Source: Voacanga thouarsii (taxonomy: Eukaryota; Streptophyta; Magnoliopsida; Gentianales; Apocynaceae). Taken from it: a stretch of 64,000 nt of DNA. The DNA lies in contig JANUWF010002273.1 in assembly GCA_026120185.1 (NCBI GenBank), positions 1,967,001 to 2,031,000 of the forward strand, given 5' to 3'. The notes beneath the pieces were generated by a model. The model saw only the letters and a list, made by a program, of their open reading frames with translations, did not search any database and was not told the DNA's origin. Positions 12,561 through 24,316 of the stretch are shown here, in pieces. Each line of letters starts with the position of its first letter. Positions within the stretch are counted from its first letter, which is position 1. The position numbers and the translations under genes are program-made.

Positions 12561-13639
12561 TGCATTCAATCCAATACCAATTATATCGTATGTAACTACC
12601 GGATCATTGGGTGATTAACAGCTGTTAATCTTAAAGCCTTTTGGGCTACTCCAACTTTTCCTCTAAATTTCTTTATGCTTGAGTTTGTCCAACTGGGATA
12701 AAGAATTTAGTTAAATCTGACCCATTAATTAGGAATTTAATTCCATAGCTTGAATATGCCCGATGTCAAGTAGGCTTGGGTTTGCCCAACAACTTGATCT
12801 CGAAAAAGAACTCTCGTTTTTACTATATTAACGGAAGGAATTAGGTTTAATATTAATTGAGGGATTTGTTTCTTTTAGTGATTTCATTGAGTGACATGCA
12901 TAAAAATCAATAAATCACATAATTGATAATCATGGTGTATGGTTATGGACTTTACCCTAAATTAATTTCTTTGAGCCATAAAAGAAATTAATATAGTTAA
13001 CCCTATATGTTCATGCATAATTCAAGTATAAGGTATTACCTTCTCGCCTTATTTTGGTTGCCATCTCCAAAATAAAAAATAATTCTACTCCTATCTAACC
13101 TATATAAATTAATTACATAATTTTCTAAAGAAAGAAAACCTCTAGTTACATTTGAGGGGAGTTAGATGAGAAGAGAATTACCCAAGAATTCTAGAGAATG
13201 TAGGACACGCAGGCCCTATTTCATAAAAACTAAAACTGTAAAATGCATGAACATATATAATTGGTTTTAGTCCATAACCATCTACCATGCTATTGACTAT
13301 GCTTAAACAAAATAAACATTTACTTTTATTATTCCAAAATCACTATTTTGGAAAAATAAAACAAATTCTAAAATTAATATTTTAGAAAAATACATTAATT
13401 TTAAAATTTCAAAATCACCATTTTGAAAAATAAAATTGTTTGTCTCAAAACTAATTTTGAGAAAATGCTTTTGGGTCCCGTCTTGCAACGATAACGGTGG
13501 TTTCGCTGGCCAGTCAGCGGGCGGGTCTCAGGGGGGTAGCGCCCCTATGGAAAATTTTTTATTTTGCTGCCTCTCATCAAATGAGATTTTTTCCTTTTTA
13601 AAATTATATTTCAATTTTTTTTAAATAGCTGGATCGTGC

Positions 13640-13800
13640 AAAACAGAGCATAACTGGTGCCGGTTTGGAAGCTAGAGCCGACGCCGGCTCTATTCTGGTT
13701 TCTAAAAATTTTTCTCTTCCAAAAACGATTTCTGGACATCACGAACAAAACGAAACTAGTACCGGTTTGGAGGCTAGAGCCGGCGCCTGCTGTAGTTAGG
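13640..13800. repeat. Duplicated GC-rich block in copia B leader
   Basis: Two copies of a phrase reading CGGTTTGGA(A/G)GCTAGAGCC occur about 105 bases apart, each followed by GC-rich sequence and then AAAAATTTT-type sequence, in an otherwise AT-rich leader. Confidence 0.7.
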
Positions 13801-14217
13801 AAGTGGCTGCGTTTTTTAGAAAAATTTTACAGAAACAATTTCTGGTGCCCTAATCTTCTGTAGAATTTTAGTGAGAACAATTCTCAAAAGAATTTTCTAT
13901 TTTGAAGCTCAAAACAACAACCAATTTGTTAGTTTAGACAAACAAAACAGAAAATCAAATTCACAAGATGAAATGGAAGGCAAATACCATGTTTAAGAAA
14001 ATGTTTTTCTGCAGAAAATTTTCAGCACATAAAAAAAGCACATTTCGAAATATGCTATAACTTTTACACAATCATATTGTGCTACGGACCCAACCCACAA
14101 AGCTCGAAATGATTTCGACTCGAGTGAAAACGATTTTCACAATGAACAAAGACAAGCACGAATACATGAAAACAGTTTTTCATGCCAAAACAATGTCCGT
14201 AGACCACACATAGCATG

Positions 14218-14229
14218 GCTCTGATACCA
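14218..14229 (-). other. Primer binding site of copia B
   Basis: GCTCTGATACCA on the + strand, the complement of TGGTATCAGAGC, two bases from the right LTR. It fixes the element's orientation as leftward. Confidence 0.92.
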
Positions 14230-14230
14230 C

Positions 14231-15950
14231 TGTTGGGTATCGCAGGCTCGTATCGCATATGGCGCAGTGAAAAATAAAACGAGATACCCTCCTAGGACCT
14301 GTCTATGTGTGAAAAATAAGACATAATGTTAATAAAGGTAATAGCTTCTACCTTTAGGTGATCTTATGAAGAACAATTTTTTTTTTCTTCTTCAAGTCGA
14401 GGCGCGATCCAACAATCCTCTTGTGCAAACTCAACGAGAGTTGGACGTCTAACCACTATAATCACAGTGTGTAATTATCTCTAATAGTAATCCACACAGA
14501 AGAATACTCAAGCACCAAAATTTTCTATGCTAGCAGAAAAAGATGGCAGCTAGGGCTTTTTTCAAGAACAATCGTGAGAGAGGGAGAAGGAAAAAATCGT
14601 GTATGCTTTGTTGTGTGGTGTGACAATCACGTTAAGCTAGGGTTTCGTGTGTATCCATTATATCACACAAAAAATCCTGCTAAAATTGAGAATTCTAATC
14701 CTATTAGAATTCTCTAATTGTATTTGGAAACATCAAATTCTCACAATTACAACTTGAACCACAAATTATAACTAATTATAATTTGTCCACTACAACTTTT
14801 CTTTCTCTCAATCAACCCCACTATGTTATCAAATAACATTTTGAGTATATAATCATCTATTGTGTGTGACCTATTAGGTTTCCCAGTCAATTGGTAGCGA
14901 ACATGAATTAATCCAAACGTCTTTGAGATTAATAATTCATAATTAATTAGAATTAATCTTATTAATTCTAATCAGTATTGGTTTATGAATTCATAAATTA
15001 ATGAACCCATATTCCCAGATCATGAGTGGTATCTAGCAACACATCATGACCACCCAAGAGTCCAGGAAGTCAAGTGGCTTGACATGAACCCTTCAATAAT
15101 AAATTTCAGTGCAATTAACTCCTTTCATCATACAATATCTCATTCGGTTTGGAGTATGAAATTAGTGCCAATTCTCTCCAAAATTAATTCTGACCCGAAT
15201 ACAATAGTATTTGTACCAAGAACCCACTACTCTAGATGTGTATCGATTGGAACTGTTTCTAATACATAATTGCCTTGGCCAAGGACTTTTCGAGTAGTAA
15301 TTCCTACAAGTGGCCGTGAGATATTCGCCCCTACTATTAGAAGTGATGAATCCTTTATTGACCCTCTCAACTACTTTCGTTTACCTCACAATGCACCCAA
15401 TATCCATTCTATAGACGACCCTCGATCAAGCTCCGAAGATTGGAATCAAAGTACAAAGCTCAGCAAACAAAGTACTTTTGAGATCTCAAGTCTAAGGATA
15501 CTTGCACGTTTGTTATATTGAGATTATATCACTAGCACTAAGTAGTTATCCATGTAATTATCTTAAAGCCAGGTCATCTAATGAACTTATTCCATTAACA
15601 AGCATTCATGTGTTAACTTTGGGTATCTCAATACTCATGGTTATGAGAACCATCGCCTGATCAAATCAGGAAGTCTAACACATGTTAGTCTTAATGCATT
15701 AATGATGTTCTACTCATTAATACTATGACTAGGGACTATTTAAGTATTAATACCATCCAGTGTAGTAGGAATATCATATCATGATCTCCATCATGATTTC
15801 CTTAACATAGTGTTGTACTATGGATTTTATCGAACAGTTATATTACTTAAAGTAAACAAAAGAAACTATAAGATAAATAATGCATTTTATTAAAATAAAA
15901 TGTGTCATATACAATGTACAAGTGATTGTCTCTAGGGCACAACACTAACA
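14231..15950 (-). repeat. 5' LTR of copia B (1720 bp)
   Basis: Same length and boundaries (TGTTGGGTATC to CACTAACA on the + strand) as the left LTR. Substitutions are spread throughout, so the insertion is not recent. Confidence 0.93.
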
Positions 15951-16506
15951 AACTATATATAGGCGTCTTATATATCTAAAGGGTTCTATGGATTTTGGTT
16001 TACATTTTCTAATTGACACTTCTTTTGCTCTTCAAGTATATGCTGATTCAGATTGGGTAGGATGCCTTGATTCTTGACGGTCCATTACTGGTTTTTACAT
16101 CTATTTTGGATCTGCTCTTGTGGACTAGAAATCTTAGAAGTAGTCAGTGGTTGCTCAAAGCTCTACTGAAGTAGAATATAGAGCTTTATCTCAATCTATT
16201 TGTGAGTTGCAATGGATTATGCATCTTTTTCATGAACTTGGTTTTAATTGCATTTTACCTGTTCCTTTGTTTTGTGATAATAGAAGTGCAATTTACTTGG
16301 CTGAAAATCATATATTTCATGAACGGACTAAGCATATGAAGTTAGATTGTCATTTTATTCGAGATCAGTACCAAGTTGGCTGCAGTAAGCCATTGCCAGT
16401 TTCTTTTACTCAGCAGTTAGCTGACATTTTTACAAAGGCATTGTCTCCTGCTCCTTTTTGTCTCTTGCTCCATTTTCTCTCTTATTGTCTCATTTGTGGG
16501 TTCTCT
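15951..16506 (+). pseudogene. Copia A RNase H, resumed after copia B
   Basis: Resumes the copia frame (YLKGSMDFGL, then ADSDWVGCLD and SSTEVEYRALS), ending with the typical FHERTKHMKLDCHFIRDQ and LADIFTKAL motifs. The first 190 bases contain four stops; 16147-16506 is open. The frame runs to the solo LTR at 16507 and its last codons lie at 18027-18057. In copia elements this domain degrades the RNA template; here it is a relic. Confidence 0.88.
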
Positions 16507-18026
16507 TGTTAGGGATATGCCCTAAAATAATTTGTACTTATACTATTATCATTATGTATTATATAATAATATGAGACATTTCTTTTCATAAATAGTGTAT
16601 TTAATTTTGTGGTCATCAAATATGTTACTTGATAGTAAAACCCTATAACAAATACAATGACTATTCTTAAATTGTCCCTTATCAATTATTATTAGTGGAA
16701 TAATAATAAATTAAGATTAGTATGTTTGAGACTTGATGGTTATGTTTTACTGGTCATGGATACATGTGATATCAAGTCAAAGTATAAATAAATGTTAGAG
16801 AACATTGTATTGGAAATGACCCACTGTGAGAATACTTTATGGAATATGTCATAAGTACTTTTTAGCCATAATGATATTAGAAATCCTTAGACCTGAATTC
16901 ATCATAATTTCCTATATGATAAATTCTATATTTTGATATTGTCTAAAGTTGTCTTTAACTAGATAATAAATTAGATCACGGTTGGATATAAAATAAACCA
17001 GGGAGAGGAATATGATTGATAGTGAAGGAATTTATCCCTCTCAGTTTTGGGAGAGATGTCCATGGGCCCCTTGATAAGTTAGATTGTTAAAATATATGAC
17101 CGTGCTCAAATATATCAATTTAAGATATTGATATCATTTGTTTGAATAGTCTATTATGAGATCAAGAAAGGGTTGATTATGCTTAATAAGGATGACATGC
17201 TCTGTGCCTTATACTTAATCTGGATATCGTGTGACAAAATGACTAAATATAAAGTTATGGTTTGGTTCAAAGTGATCACTGATCTTCAGTTAATCTGAAT
17301 AGTTATAATGTTTTGCTAGAAATAGCTTATAACTTGTGGATCATTTAAATGTGATTTGGATACACTACCAGTGTTAAATGAACCTATAGGGTCATACATT
17401 AAGTGAACACATTAGGTTATATTTCTAGTAATCAAGTTTGATGTATCTGAAAATATATCTAGGTTAATTGAACCTAGAAAAATGACCAGATACAATGAAT
17501 TTGGAAATATGTCCACATTTGATATATTTGGAGGATGTCTAGATTATAAAAATTTGACTCAATAAATTAATTAGTTAAATTATCAAGATAATGACAGAAT
17601 ATTATCATATCAATTTTAATTTAATTTGAATTTAAAATAGAATATGATAAGATATTATAAGAGTTGGACTCCAAGAGGTTCAGGTGATTTTAAAAAGAAA
17701 ACCCTAGCCGTCTTCTTATGTTAATTCTCTGTCAAAACATTCGTGCCTCCATTACCAGAAAAATTAAGCCTCTCAAAATCCTAAGCGCTAGCACTCTCAG
17801 GTAACGAGTTGGTTCGCCGCGTGTCTCCGATAGAGGGCATTCGCACATTACAGTGTCTGGTGATTGTTCGAGTTACATGTACACCAGAAAATCGGAAGCC
17901 AAAGGTCTTGAATATGGTGAATAGAGGTAATTCTGTAACTTCTAGATTGATCTTAATCATTTGGCTTGGGTCATCGGAAGGGATTCGTAGATGTTTTCCG
18001 TATTTAGGAGTTCACGAATCCTAACA
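16507..18026 (+). mobile_element. Solo LTR (1520 bp) in copia A, perfect TSD
   Basis: Begins TGTTAGGGATATGCCC and ends GAATCCTAACA, giving inverted ends TGTTAGG/CCTAACA. It is flanked on both sides by the same 5-bp TCTCT (16502-16506 and 18027-18031). It contains no polyprotein sequence. The copia A RNase H reading continues across it once one TSD copy is ignored. The most likely origin is insertion of a full element followed by LTR-LTR recombination. Confidence 0.92.
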
Positions 18027-18083
18027 TCTCTCTGCATCCATCTTAAGGGGGGATCTTAAATTTCAGAAAAAGAAGTCTAAGGC

Positions 18084-18395
18084 TGTAGTTGCTAAGTCAG
18101 ATTCCAAGTCAGCTATTGAAGATGCCAGCTTATATGCCAGATCATCTAAATTTTCTTTTTTTCCTGGCTGAACATTTTTTGTGGCAAAGCTTTCAATTTC
18201 TAGAAGCTATTTTGTCTCTTGTTTGATAGATGTCAATTATTGTTGGATGTAATCAAATTTCATAGTTCAGTTGATGGCTTATTTAGATCCAGATGATGTA
18301 AATGAACACTTGTGTATTGATTCAGTTTTTTTCATAACAGAAAGAGAAAGCATTTCCTTAATTTCAATCTCTTCCATATGTCTTCATTTTCTACA
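18084..18395 (+). repeat. 3' LTR of copia A (312 bp)
   Basis: Begins TGTAG after a purine-rich tract (AGAAAAAGAAGTCTAAGGC, about 18065-18083) and ends CTACA at 18395, where P450-like sequence begins immediately. Mostly alignable to 739-1038. Confidence 0.88.
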
Positions 18396-19634
18396 GCATT
18401 CTCTAGGGAGTAATAATGGAAGAGGAGGGTGTAGTCTTAGAGTTTCTTTAATTACGAATTTTAAGTTAATGCCTTCAAATCAATCTCCTGTACTGCCTTC
18501 TTTCCTTTCATGACTTGCTTCACTTCAGCTTGTGCTTTTCTGTCACTCTTAGATTTCTTATCATTCAACCATTGTAAAATCCATTGTTGTTGCAGAAGTT
18601 TTTGTCCTAGTTGCAAACACATCCCGTATTTAAGTTAAAAAAAAAGCTTGTAAATTTTAGTTGGAAAAAAGTAATTAAGAAGAAATAAATGGTAATTTTA
18701 TGTTTGTTCTTGAATGCATACTTAACCAAATAACGGCTTTAATGTTGTTTCTTGAAATAGGAATTTCTAAGTCACCTCTTTCTTGTAGGCTTAAGAGGAC
18801 ATCAATACGATCTTCCTCCTCTGATTCAGTACCATTGGACATATCTCCACTTAAAAGTTTCTCTCTGCGCTCATGATAACATCGTCAAGAACCTCGTCAA
18901 TCTACTGATGTAGTTTTTTGTAGTTTTGGTTTCAATCCACTAAGAGCACGAAGGAATCTCAGGAAAGGAAATAAATCAGCTATGTCAAAACCTCCAACTG
19001 CTCCAATTGCCTCTTTTATCAACACTATTAATAGATCCTGATCATTAAGTCACTTTCCAAATATGGCCCTAGAAACCACATTGTTAGTATATGAGAAGAC
19101 TTCTTGAGTAAAGTTGATAGGCAATTTGGATGACTTAATTGATTGTATGAGCTTCCAGGCCTCATCTTCTCGAATGTTTCCAAATAAGTGTACATTCTTG
19201 GGATTGAGAAGTTCCAAGATACAAATTTTTCTCAACTGCTTTCAATAATCTCCTTAAGGAGAAATTGTAATACTTGAACTATCGTATCCTAATATATATC
19301 TTAGATGCCAGAAATTCTAGTCGGTAAGCAAATGCCAGATCATAGATTTTCAGAACTTTTTTTGCTGCCTGAGGCGATGATATAACAGTAGTAAAAATCT
19401 CACCATGTTGCAAATGCATGACAACTCCATATTTCTGGGCTAGCTCTTTGAAAGCGTGATATGCTAAAGATCCAATAGCCAAATGGTGCATACTTCTGAT
19501 AAGAGATAATTTCATGGTTGTGGAGGCACTTTTGAGGAAGCTTTTCTTTCGAGCCTGGTGAATTGCCTGATTAACTCTAACAGGAAGAAAATGTAGAGGA
19601 AAGTGATGAGAGATATGAAGAATGTGAGCTCCAT
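18396..19634 (-). pseudogene. Cytochrome P450 pseudogene (CYP71-like), 3' part missing
   Basis: A paralogue of the intact P450 at 37614-39226, same strand. The ATG at 19634 opens a hydrophobic N-terminal anchor (MELTFFISLITFLYIFFLL). Shared blocks follow: HHLAIGSL, MHLQHGEI, then MRKICILELLNPKNV (19235) and IREDEAWKLIQSIKSS. The intron is at the same place, but the acceptor CAG has become CGG (18624-18626) and the I-helix motif is damaged. At least two frameshifts lie in exon 1. The reading ends at 18396 inside the segment after ETLRLHPP, where copia A abuts; the heme-binding end is absent from the window's left side. Confidence 0.92.
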
Positions 19635-19792
19635 TCTTGAAAGAAGAGAAGGGTGATTGGGTGCCTCTATACCCGTTACTTGTCAAACTTGTAGCTGACA
19701 AATCCTGTCACTTTTCTGTTTAGAGATTCTTTTTGTACATGGGTTTTAATGCCAAAAGTATTTTTCTGCATGTTTTTCTCTTTATATATATA

Positions 19793-20271
19793 TATTAAGT
19801 TTTATCTTGCATTCTTAATTAGAACAAAATAATATGATTGAAAAGATATTTTTGATATATTTAGAATTATGAAATTACTATTATCCTATATGTATTAGAA
19901 TTAAAAAGTTACTTATATTACATCCCATATTGATTAGGACTCTTTTATTTTGGTGCCTATATATAGGTGGAGTCATAAACTTTTTAATGTATCCTAATTT
20001 ATTCTGATATATCCAGTGTTATAGGTGTATACGTGTAGGTTATGAGAGTATATGATTGGTGTGAGACAAGATATATGCAAAAAGTTTGGGAAAATACCAA
20101 AAATACCTTATATAAATCTCCTTGTATTTGTTAATAAAATGTTTCGTGATCTTCGTTGTGGACGTAAGTTTGGTTAAATAAGTTGAATTATGTAAATCTT
20201 TTGTATCTTTTTTTATTCGTTATATTCGTTTTTCTATTCTTGTTAACTATTCCAGTTTATATTTCCTAACA
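19793..20271 (+). repeat. 5' LTR of the LARD-like element
   Basis: Shares with 32114-32578 a long series of phrases, for example ATCCAGTGTTAT, GTGTATGATTGGT-like sequence, CCTTATATAAATCT and GTTTCGTGATCTT. The start has drifted to TATTAAG from TGTTGGG. It ends CCTAACA before the primer site. Confidence 0.82.
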
Positions 20272-20286
20272 AGTAGTATTAGAGCC
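20272..20286 (+). other. Degraded primer binding site of the LARD-like element
   Basis: AGTAGTATTAGAGCC resembles TGGTATCAGAGCC (initiator tRNA-Met) with a few changes, directly after the 5' LTR. Confidence 0.7.
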
Positions 20287-20394
20287 ATGTTCCTAGGTTT
20301 CTAGGGTTTTGGGGTTTGAGATTTTGAGATGGTGAAAATCAATAAGAAGAATAGTTTAGGTAGTAGAAGATATACACTACAAGAAAGTCAGCAA

Positions 20395-21165
20395 ATTGCG
20401 ACGGATTTTTGCGACGGACAAAATCCGTCGCAAATTTGTGACAGATCACCGACGGAAAAAAGGATTAAGGGATATAGTTGACCGGCCCTCGCAAATCCGT
20501 CTCTAATTTTGCGATGGATTTGCGACGAAAATTGTTTGCGACGGATTTACGATGGATTTAGGGATTAGCGACGGATTTGTGATGGAAATTATTTGCGACG
20601 GATTTAGATATTCCGTCGCAAATCCATCTCAAAATTAGCGACGGATTTGCGATGAAAATTATTGAAAAATAAAAAAAAATGAAGTAAAAAATTTTTTAAA
20701 AAATGCTCTAGCTAATCCATCACAAAATTAGCGACGGATTTGCGACAGAATTATTTGCGACGACTTTGCGATGGATTTAGAGATTCCATCTCAAAATTAG
20801 CGACGGAAATTATTTTTCTAATAAAAAATTGAAGAAAAAATTAAAAAAAATGCTCTAGCTAATCCGTCGCAAAATTGAGATAGATTTTGCGATGGATATT
20901 ATTTGCGACAGATTTAGAGATGCCGTCTCAAATTCGTCGAAACAATTGAGATAGATTTGCGATGGAAATTATATTTTAAAAAAAATTGAATGAAAAAATT
21001 TTTAAAAATTGCTCTCGCTAATCCGTCGCAAAAGTAGAGACGGATTTGCAATGGGAAATTATTTGCGACGGATTTGCAATGGATTTACATATTCCATCGC
21101 AAATCCGTCGCAACAAGTGCGACGGATTGGTGTTTTCATTAAATTTGTGACGGATTGGTGTTTTC
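20395..21165 (+). repeat. 5' subterminal repeat array of the CACTA element
   Basis: Dozens of variants of GCGACGGATTTGCGATGG and its inverse CCGTCGCAAATCCGTC occur in both orientations. In En/Spm elements such subterminal repeats bind the TNP1/TNPA-type protein. Confidence 0.92.
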
Positions 21166-21411
21166 TATAAAATGAAGTTTTAAAAAAATTATCGCTATAA
21201 ATAATTTTAATCTAAAACATTTAAAGTTACTTATTAATGCTTTTTTGTATAATTTTGTATAGTATATACACATGAGTGTTCTTATCATAGAATATGTCCA
21301 TGATTTTCTTACTAATATTCCTTATTGTATAAAATATTCTTACATGTTCTTTATAGATAATTTTACAAATTGAGTAATAAGGAGTTTAATTAATTATTAA
21401 GAAAACTTCAT

Positions 21412-21414
21412 TAA

Positions 21415-21446
<32 letters not shown>

Positions 21447-21873
21447 CATATGAATGTGTGTGTGTGTGTGTGTGTATACATAAATAAAATATTTTGACTA
21501 AAATGGTCAAATATTTTTTGTACATTATGTTTTTTTTATCTCTAACTTAATTATTCTTGAAAAAGAATTGATACGAATTTAAAATAGAATGTAATATTTT
21601 TGTATAAAAATATATATGTGTATTAAAAAAAAATTAAAGGTATGATATATATTTTTTCTTTTTTGGATAACAATATCAGTGCAATTAACTATATTACCGT
21701 GACATTAATTAATAAGAAAATTTCAGTAATTATGTGTGTGTGTGTGTGTGTGTATTTGAATATATGAAAATATATATATATATATATATATTATATACGT
21801 ATATGAATATGTGTGTGTATCTATACATATAAATAAATATTTGTGTGTGTATATATATAAATATATAATATGA

Positions 21874-21907
<34 letters not shown>

Positions 21908-21945
21908 ACTTTAATATATATGGTGTGTGTGTGTCTATGTACAAA

Positions 21946-21996
<51 letters not shown>

Positions 21997-22095
21997 CATC
22001 TATATTTGTGATTATGTTTGTATATGTGTGTGTGGGTTATATTGTGTATGAATGTATGCATATATTTATTTATATATATACATATATATGTAAAA
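21412..22095. repeat. Complex TA/TG microsatellite tract
   Basis: Interrupted runs of (TA)n and (TG)n, including a pure (TA)n of about 45 bases around 21951-21992. The Tyr/Ile/His-rich reading frames across it are artefacts of the repeat. Confidence 0.93.
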
Positions 22096-22330
22096 ATAAT
22101 TTAATTAAAAAGATAGTATATAAATATACAAAAATATTTTTTAAAATTTTGAATATATAGTTTTATATTGAATTTATATATACAAATTTTTGTTGTGTAT
22201 TCCGTGGTTAATCTGTGATTATTTGTCATGAAATCACAAAATTACTATTAATTCCTGACAAATTCGTTATATTTTTTAATTTTTTTCCAATTTTTTAAAG
22301 ATAATCTAAAAAAAAAATATTTTCCCATCA

Positions 22331-22760
22331 CTTTTCTTCTTCCCCTCCCTCCTTCTTCCCTCCCCTGCCCGCCTCCCCCTACTCAAATCTGCACCGCCCA
22401 CCACCCTCCCCCGTAGCCCCTTCTCTTCCTGCCGCCACCCCCCGCCAGCACTACCCCCCACCACCCCCGCCGCCTGCACTACCCCGCGCCACCCCTAACC
22501 CGCCGCCCCTGCCCGCGCAACCCCCTCTCCCTTGGCTGTCTCCCCTCCCCCTCTCCCCCCCGGCTAGCTCTCTCCTCTTCCCCGGCTCTCTCCCGCCCGC
22601 CACCCCCCCCCCACGACCGTCCCCCCCTTCCCCAGTCTCCCCACAGCAGCTCTCCCCCTCCCCCTCTGCCCCCGCGGCTCCCCCCTCCCCGCGGCTATCC
22701 CCCTCCACCCCAGCACCCTTCTCCCCCCACTCCCGCCTTCTGCCAACCACCCCCCTTTTC
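22331..22760. repeat. C-rich, pyrimidine-biased block inside the CACTA element
   Basis: About 430 bases dominated by C and T on the + strand, with many CCCC and CCTCC runs, in otherwise AT-rich DNA. It sits about 1.6 kb before the TNP2 ATG and is followed by sequence that looks like a transcribed leader. Whether it is a promoter or an acquired fragment is open. The glycine- and arginine-rich reading frames on the - strand are composition artefacts. Confidence 0.75.
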
Positions 22761-23349
22761 AATTTCTACCTACAACACTTCAAACCTTCTTCTTTACACT
22801 CCAAATTCGAAGCATTCTCCACGAATTAGAGAATCAAGAAATTCAATCAGAGAAGACTAAGGTTGAATCCTCATAGCATATCAGAGGCCTTAGTCATCAT
22901 TCAACATCAGTCTCCAAAACAAGTAAATATCATTCTTTTTTTAAACTCTTCCATCGTCTTTGATTTTTAGAACCCTAGTTGCAGGTGATATTTTGTGATG
23001 GAGAATGGAAGAATATATTACATTGATTTGTTTTCGTACAAGGATGGGATAAAAATTGTAATGTGGAGATATATTTGGTATAACAAGTAGTTCAACGTGA
23101 TATAGGACATGTTTATGTGCTTAGTAGTGAATTTTTTATGTGGTATGTGATGTATATTACAAGCAGTGAATTTTGTTGATTGTTAACTACTATGCTCACT
23201 ATTAATAGTATTTACTACTATGATAATTATTAGTTCTTATTACTTGTTGACTAATAAACCTTCTATTCCATAATATTTATATTTTTATTTATATGTTTAT
23301 CTAATATTATTATTGATTGTTTATAGGAATTGCTATTTATTAAATATTA

Positions 23350-23515
23350 GGGGGGCAAAAAATTATTTTCAATATTATATTAGTATTACTACTAATATTA
23401 TATTAGTGGGGCAAAAAATTATTTTCAATATTATATTAGCATTACTACTAATATTATATTAGGGGGGGCAAAAAATTATTTTCAATATTATATTAACATT
23501 ACTACTAATATTTTT
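23350..23515. repeat. Tandem repeat, about 57-bp unit, three copies
   Basis: Each copy begins with a G run then GCAAAAAATTATTTTC and contains ATTACTACTAATATT; copies start near 23350, 23407 and 23462. It lies within the CACTA element, upstream of the TNP2 gene. Confidence 0.9.
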
Positions 23516-23674
23516 TTATAACATTATTTTTTAATATAAAATTGTTTGATAATAATTACTATTTAACGTTTAGTAGTATACTGCATGTCAATAATTAGTA
23601 CTTACTATTTGTTAATGGTAAGTTGGCTACCAACAGATACCAACTGCATCTTTTTTTTCTTTTTTTTTTAACTT

Positions 23675-23895
23675 ATATGAATGGATCCCCGTGAGTGATG
23701 GGTTATCATTCCTCGTGAGTGATGGGTGATCATTCCCCATGGGTAATGGGTGATTACCCTTACATTAGTTATATTGAATAATTATTTTGACAGTGAATAT
23801 TTTTTTTTTTAATGTTGTTGATTTTGTGGTGGCTTGGTGCCTAGAAACGTCCAGTATATAGGAGAAACTTTGCCAAAATTTCTAATGAATTTTGT
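23675..23895 (+). promoter_or_regulatory. Upstream module, copy 1 (before TNP2 gene)
   Basis: Contains GGATCCCCGTGAGTGATGGG, two further variants of GTGAGTGATGGGTGATCATTCC, and after a spacer GGAGAAACTTTGCCAAAATTT. A homologous module precedes the second CACTA gene (27598-28130). A role in shared transcription is inference; homology between the two is directly visible. Confidence 0.65.
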
Positions 23896-24316
23896 ACTGG
23901 TGGTTGTGTTTATAGTTGTTGGTTTAACATTAATTTTTATTGTTAGTTGGTGGCTGAGTTTGTTGATGCTTCATGGTTTAAATCTAGTTACTTATTGAGG
24001 TATTGTCAGAGATGTTAATAATTTTAATTCTATGCTAAGTATATTGGGTGTCTATACAGACATGATTGGGAAACCGATTGGTGTTTTGCGACGATGGTTC
24101 ACCGTCACAAGCTCACGTATGATGCACGATAAAGAAGTATATATAAATTGCATAAAAAGTTTTTCATGAAACATGTAGTTGGCTATTCAGGTATTTATAA
24201 TTATTGTCTAAAGTAACATGAGGATGATTACCCTTAAGCTTTCCTAAACCTTTTTATGCAAACATGCATAAACTCACAGTTAAATCTCTTTGTCGCATAA
24301 TATGTTGAATATATAG

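Larger units (their letters stand above)
10577..14216 (-). other. Copia B leader region, non-coding
   Basis: Between gag and the primer site lie about 3.6 kb without a supported gene. 10802 to about 12560 is a nested LTR. The rest is leader sequence, AT-rich, with short phrases repeated on both sides of the nested LTR (CTTGGGTTTGCCCAACA at 10780 and 12776). Confidence 0.6.
5095..15950 (-). mobile_element. Ty1/copia element B inserted in copia A
   Basis: A complete element bounded by two 1720-bp LTRs (5095-6814 and 14231-15950), with a tRNA-Met primer site beside the right LTR and a purine-rich tract beside the left one, so it is transcribed leftwards. Its internal region carries gag to RNase H on the - strand, in one largely continuous frame broken by roughly ten stops. 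It interrupts the RT to RNase H region of copia A. Flanks AATTG and AACTA would be a decayed 5-bp target duplication (3 of 5 match). A same-family solo LTR lies at 53154-54890. Its long leader carries a further nested LTR. Confidence 0.92.
739..18395 (+). mobile_element. Ty1/copia element A, split by two nested insertions
   Basis: The two LTRs (739-1038 and 18084-18395) are clearly homologous and both show the inverted ends TGT(A/G)G and CTACA. A tRNA-Met primer site follows the first LTR. Between them lie gag, protease, integrase, RT and RNase H remnants on the + strand in the copia order (integrase before RT). The reading frame is interrupted by copia B (5095-15950) and a solo LTR (16507-18026). 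Removing these leaves about 5.3 kb, normal for a plant copia element. No matching 5-bp target duplication is visible: GACAC on the left, GCATT on the right. Many in-frame stops show it is dead. Confidence 0.9.

Noticed and set aside
21723..22160. Several Tyr/Ile/His/Thr-rich ORFs on both strands
   Set aside because: They run through the TA/TG microsatellite tract; their residues are dictated by the repeat and no start context or domain supports them.
22451..22762. Gly/Arg/Glu-rich ORFs on the - strand
   Set aside because: Product of the C-rich block read in reverse; low-complexity, no domain, no stop pressure in such composition.
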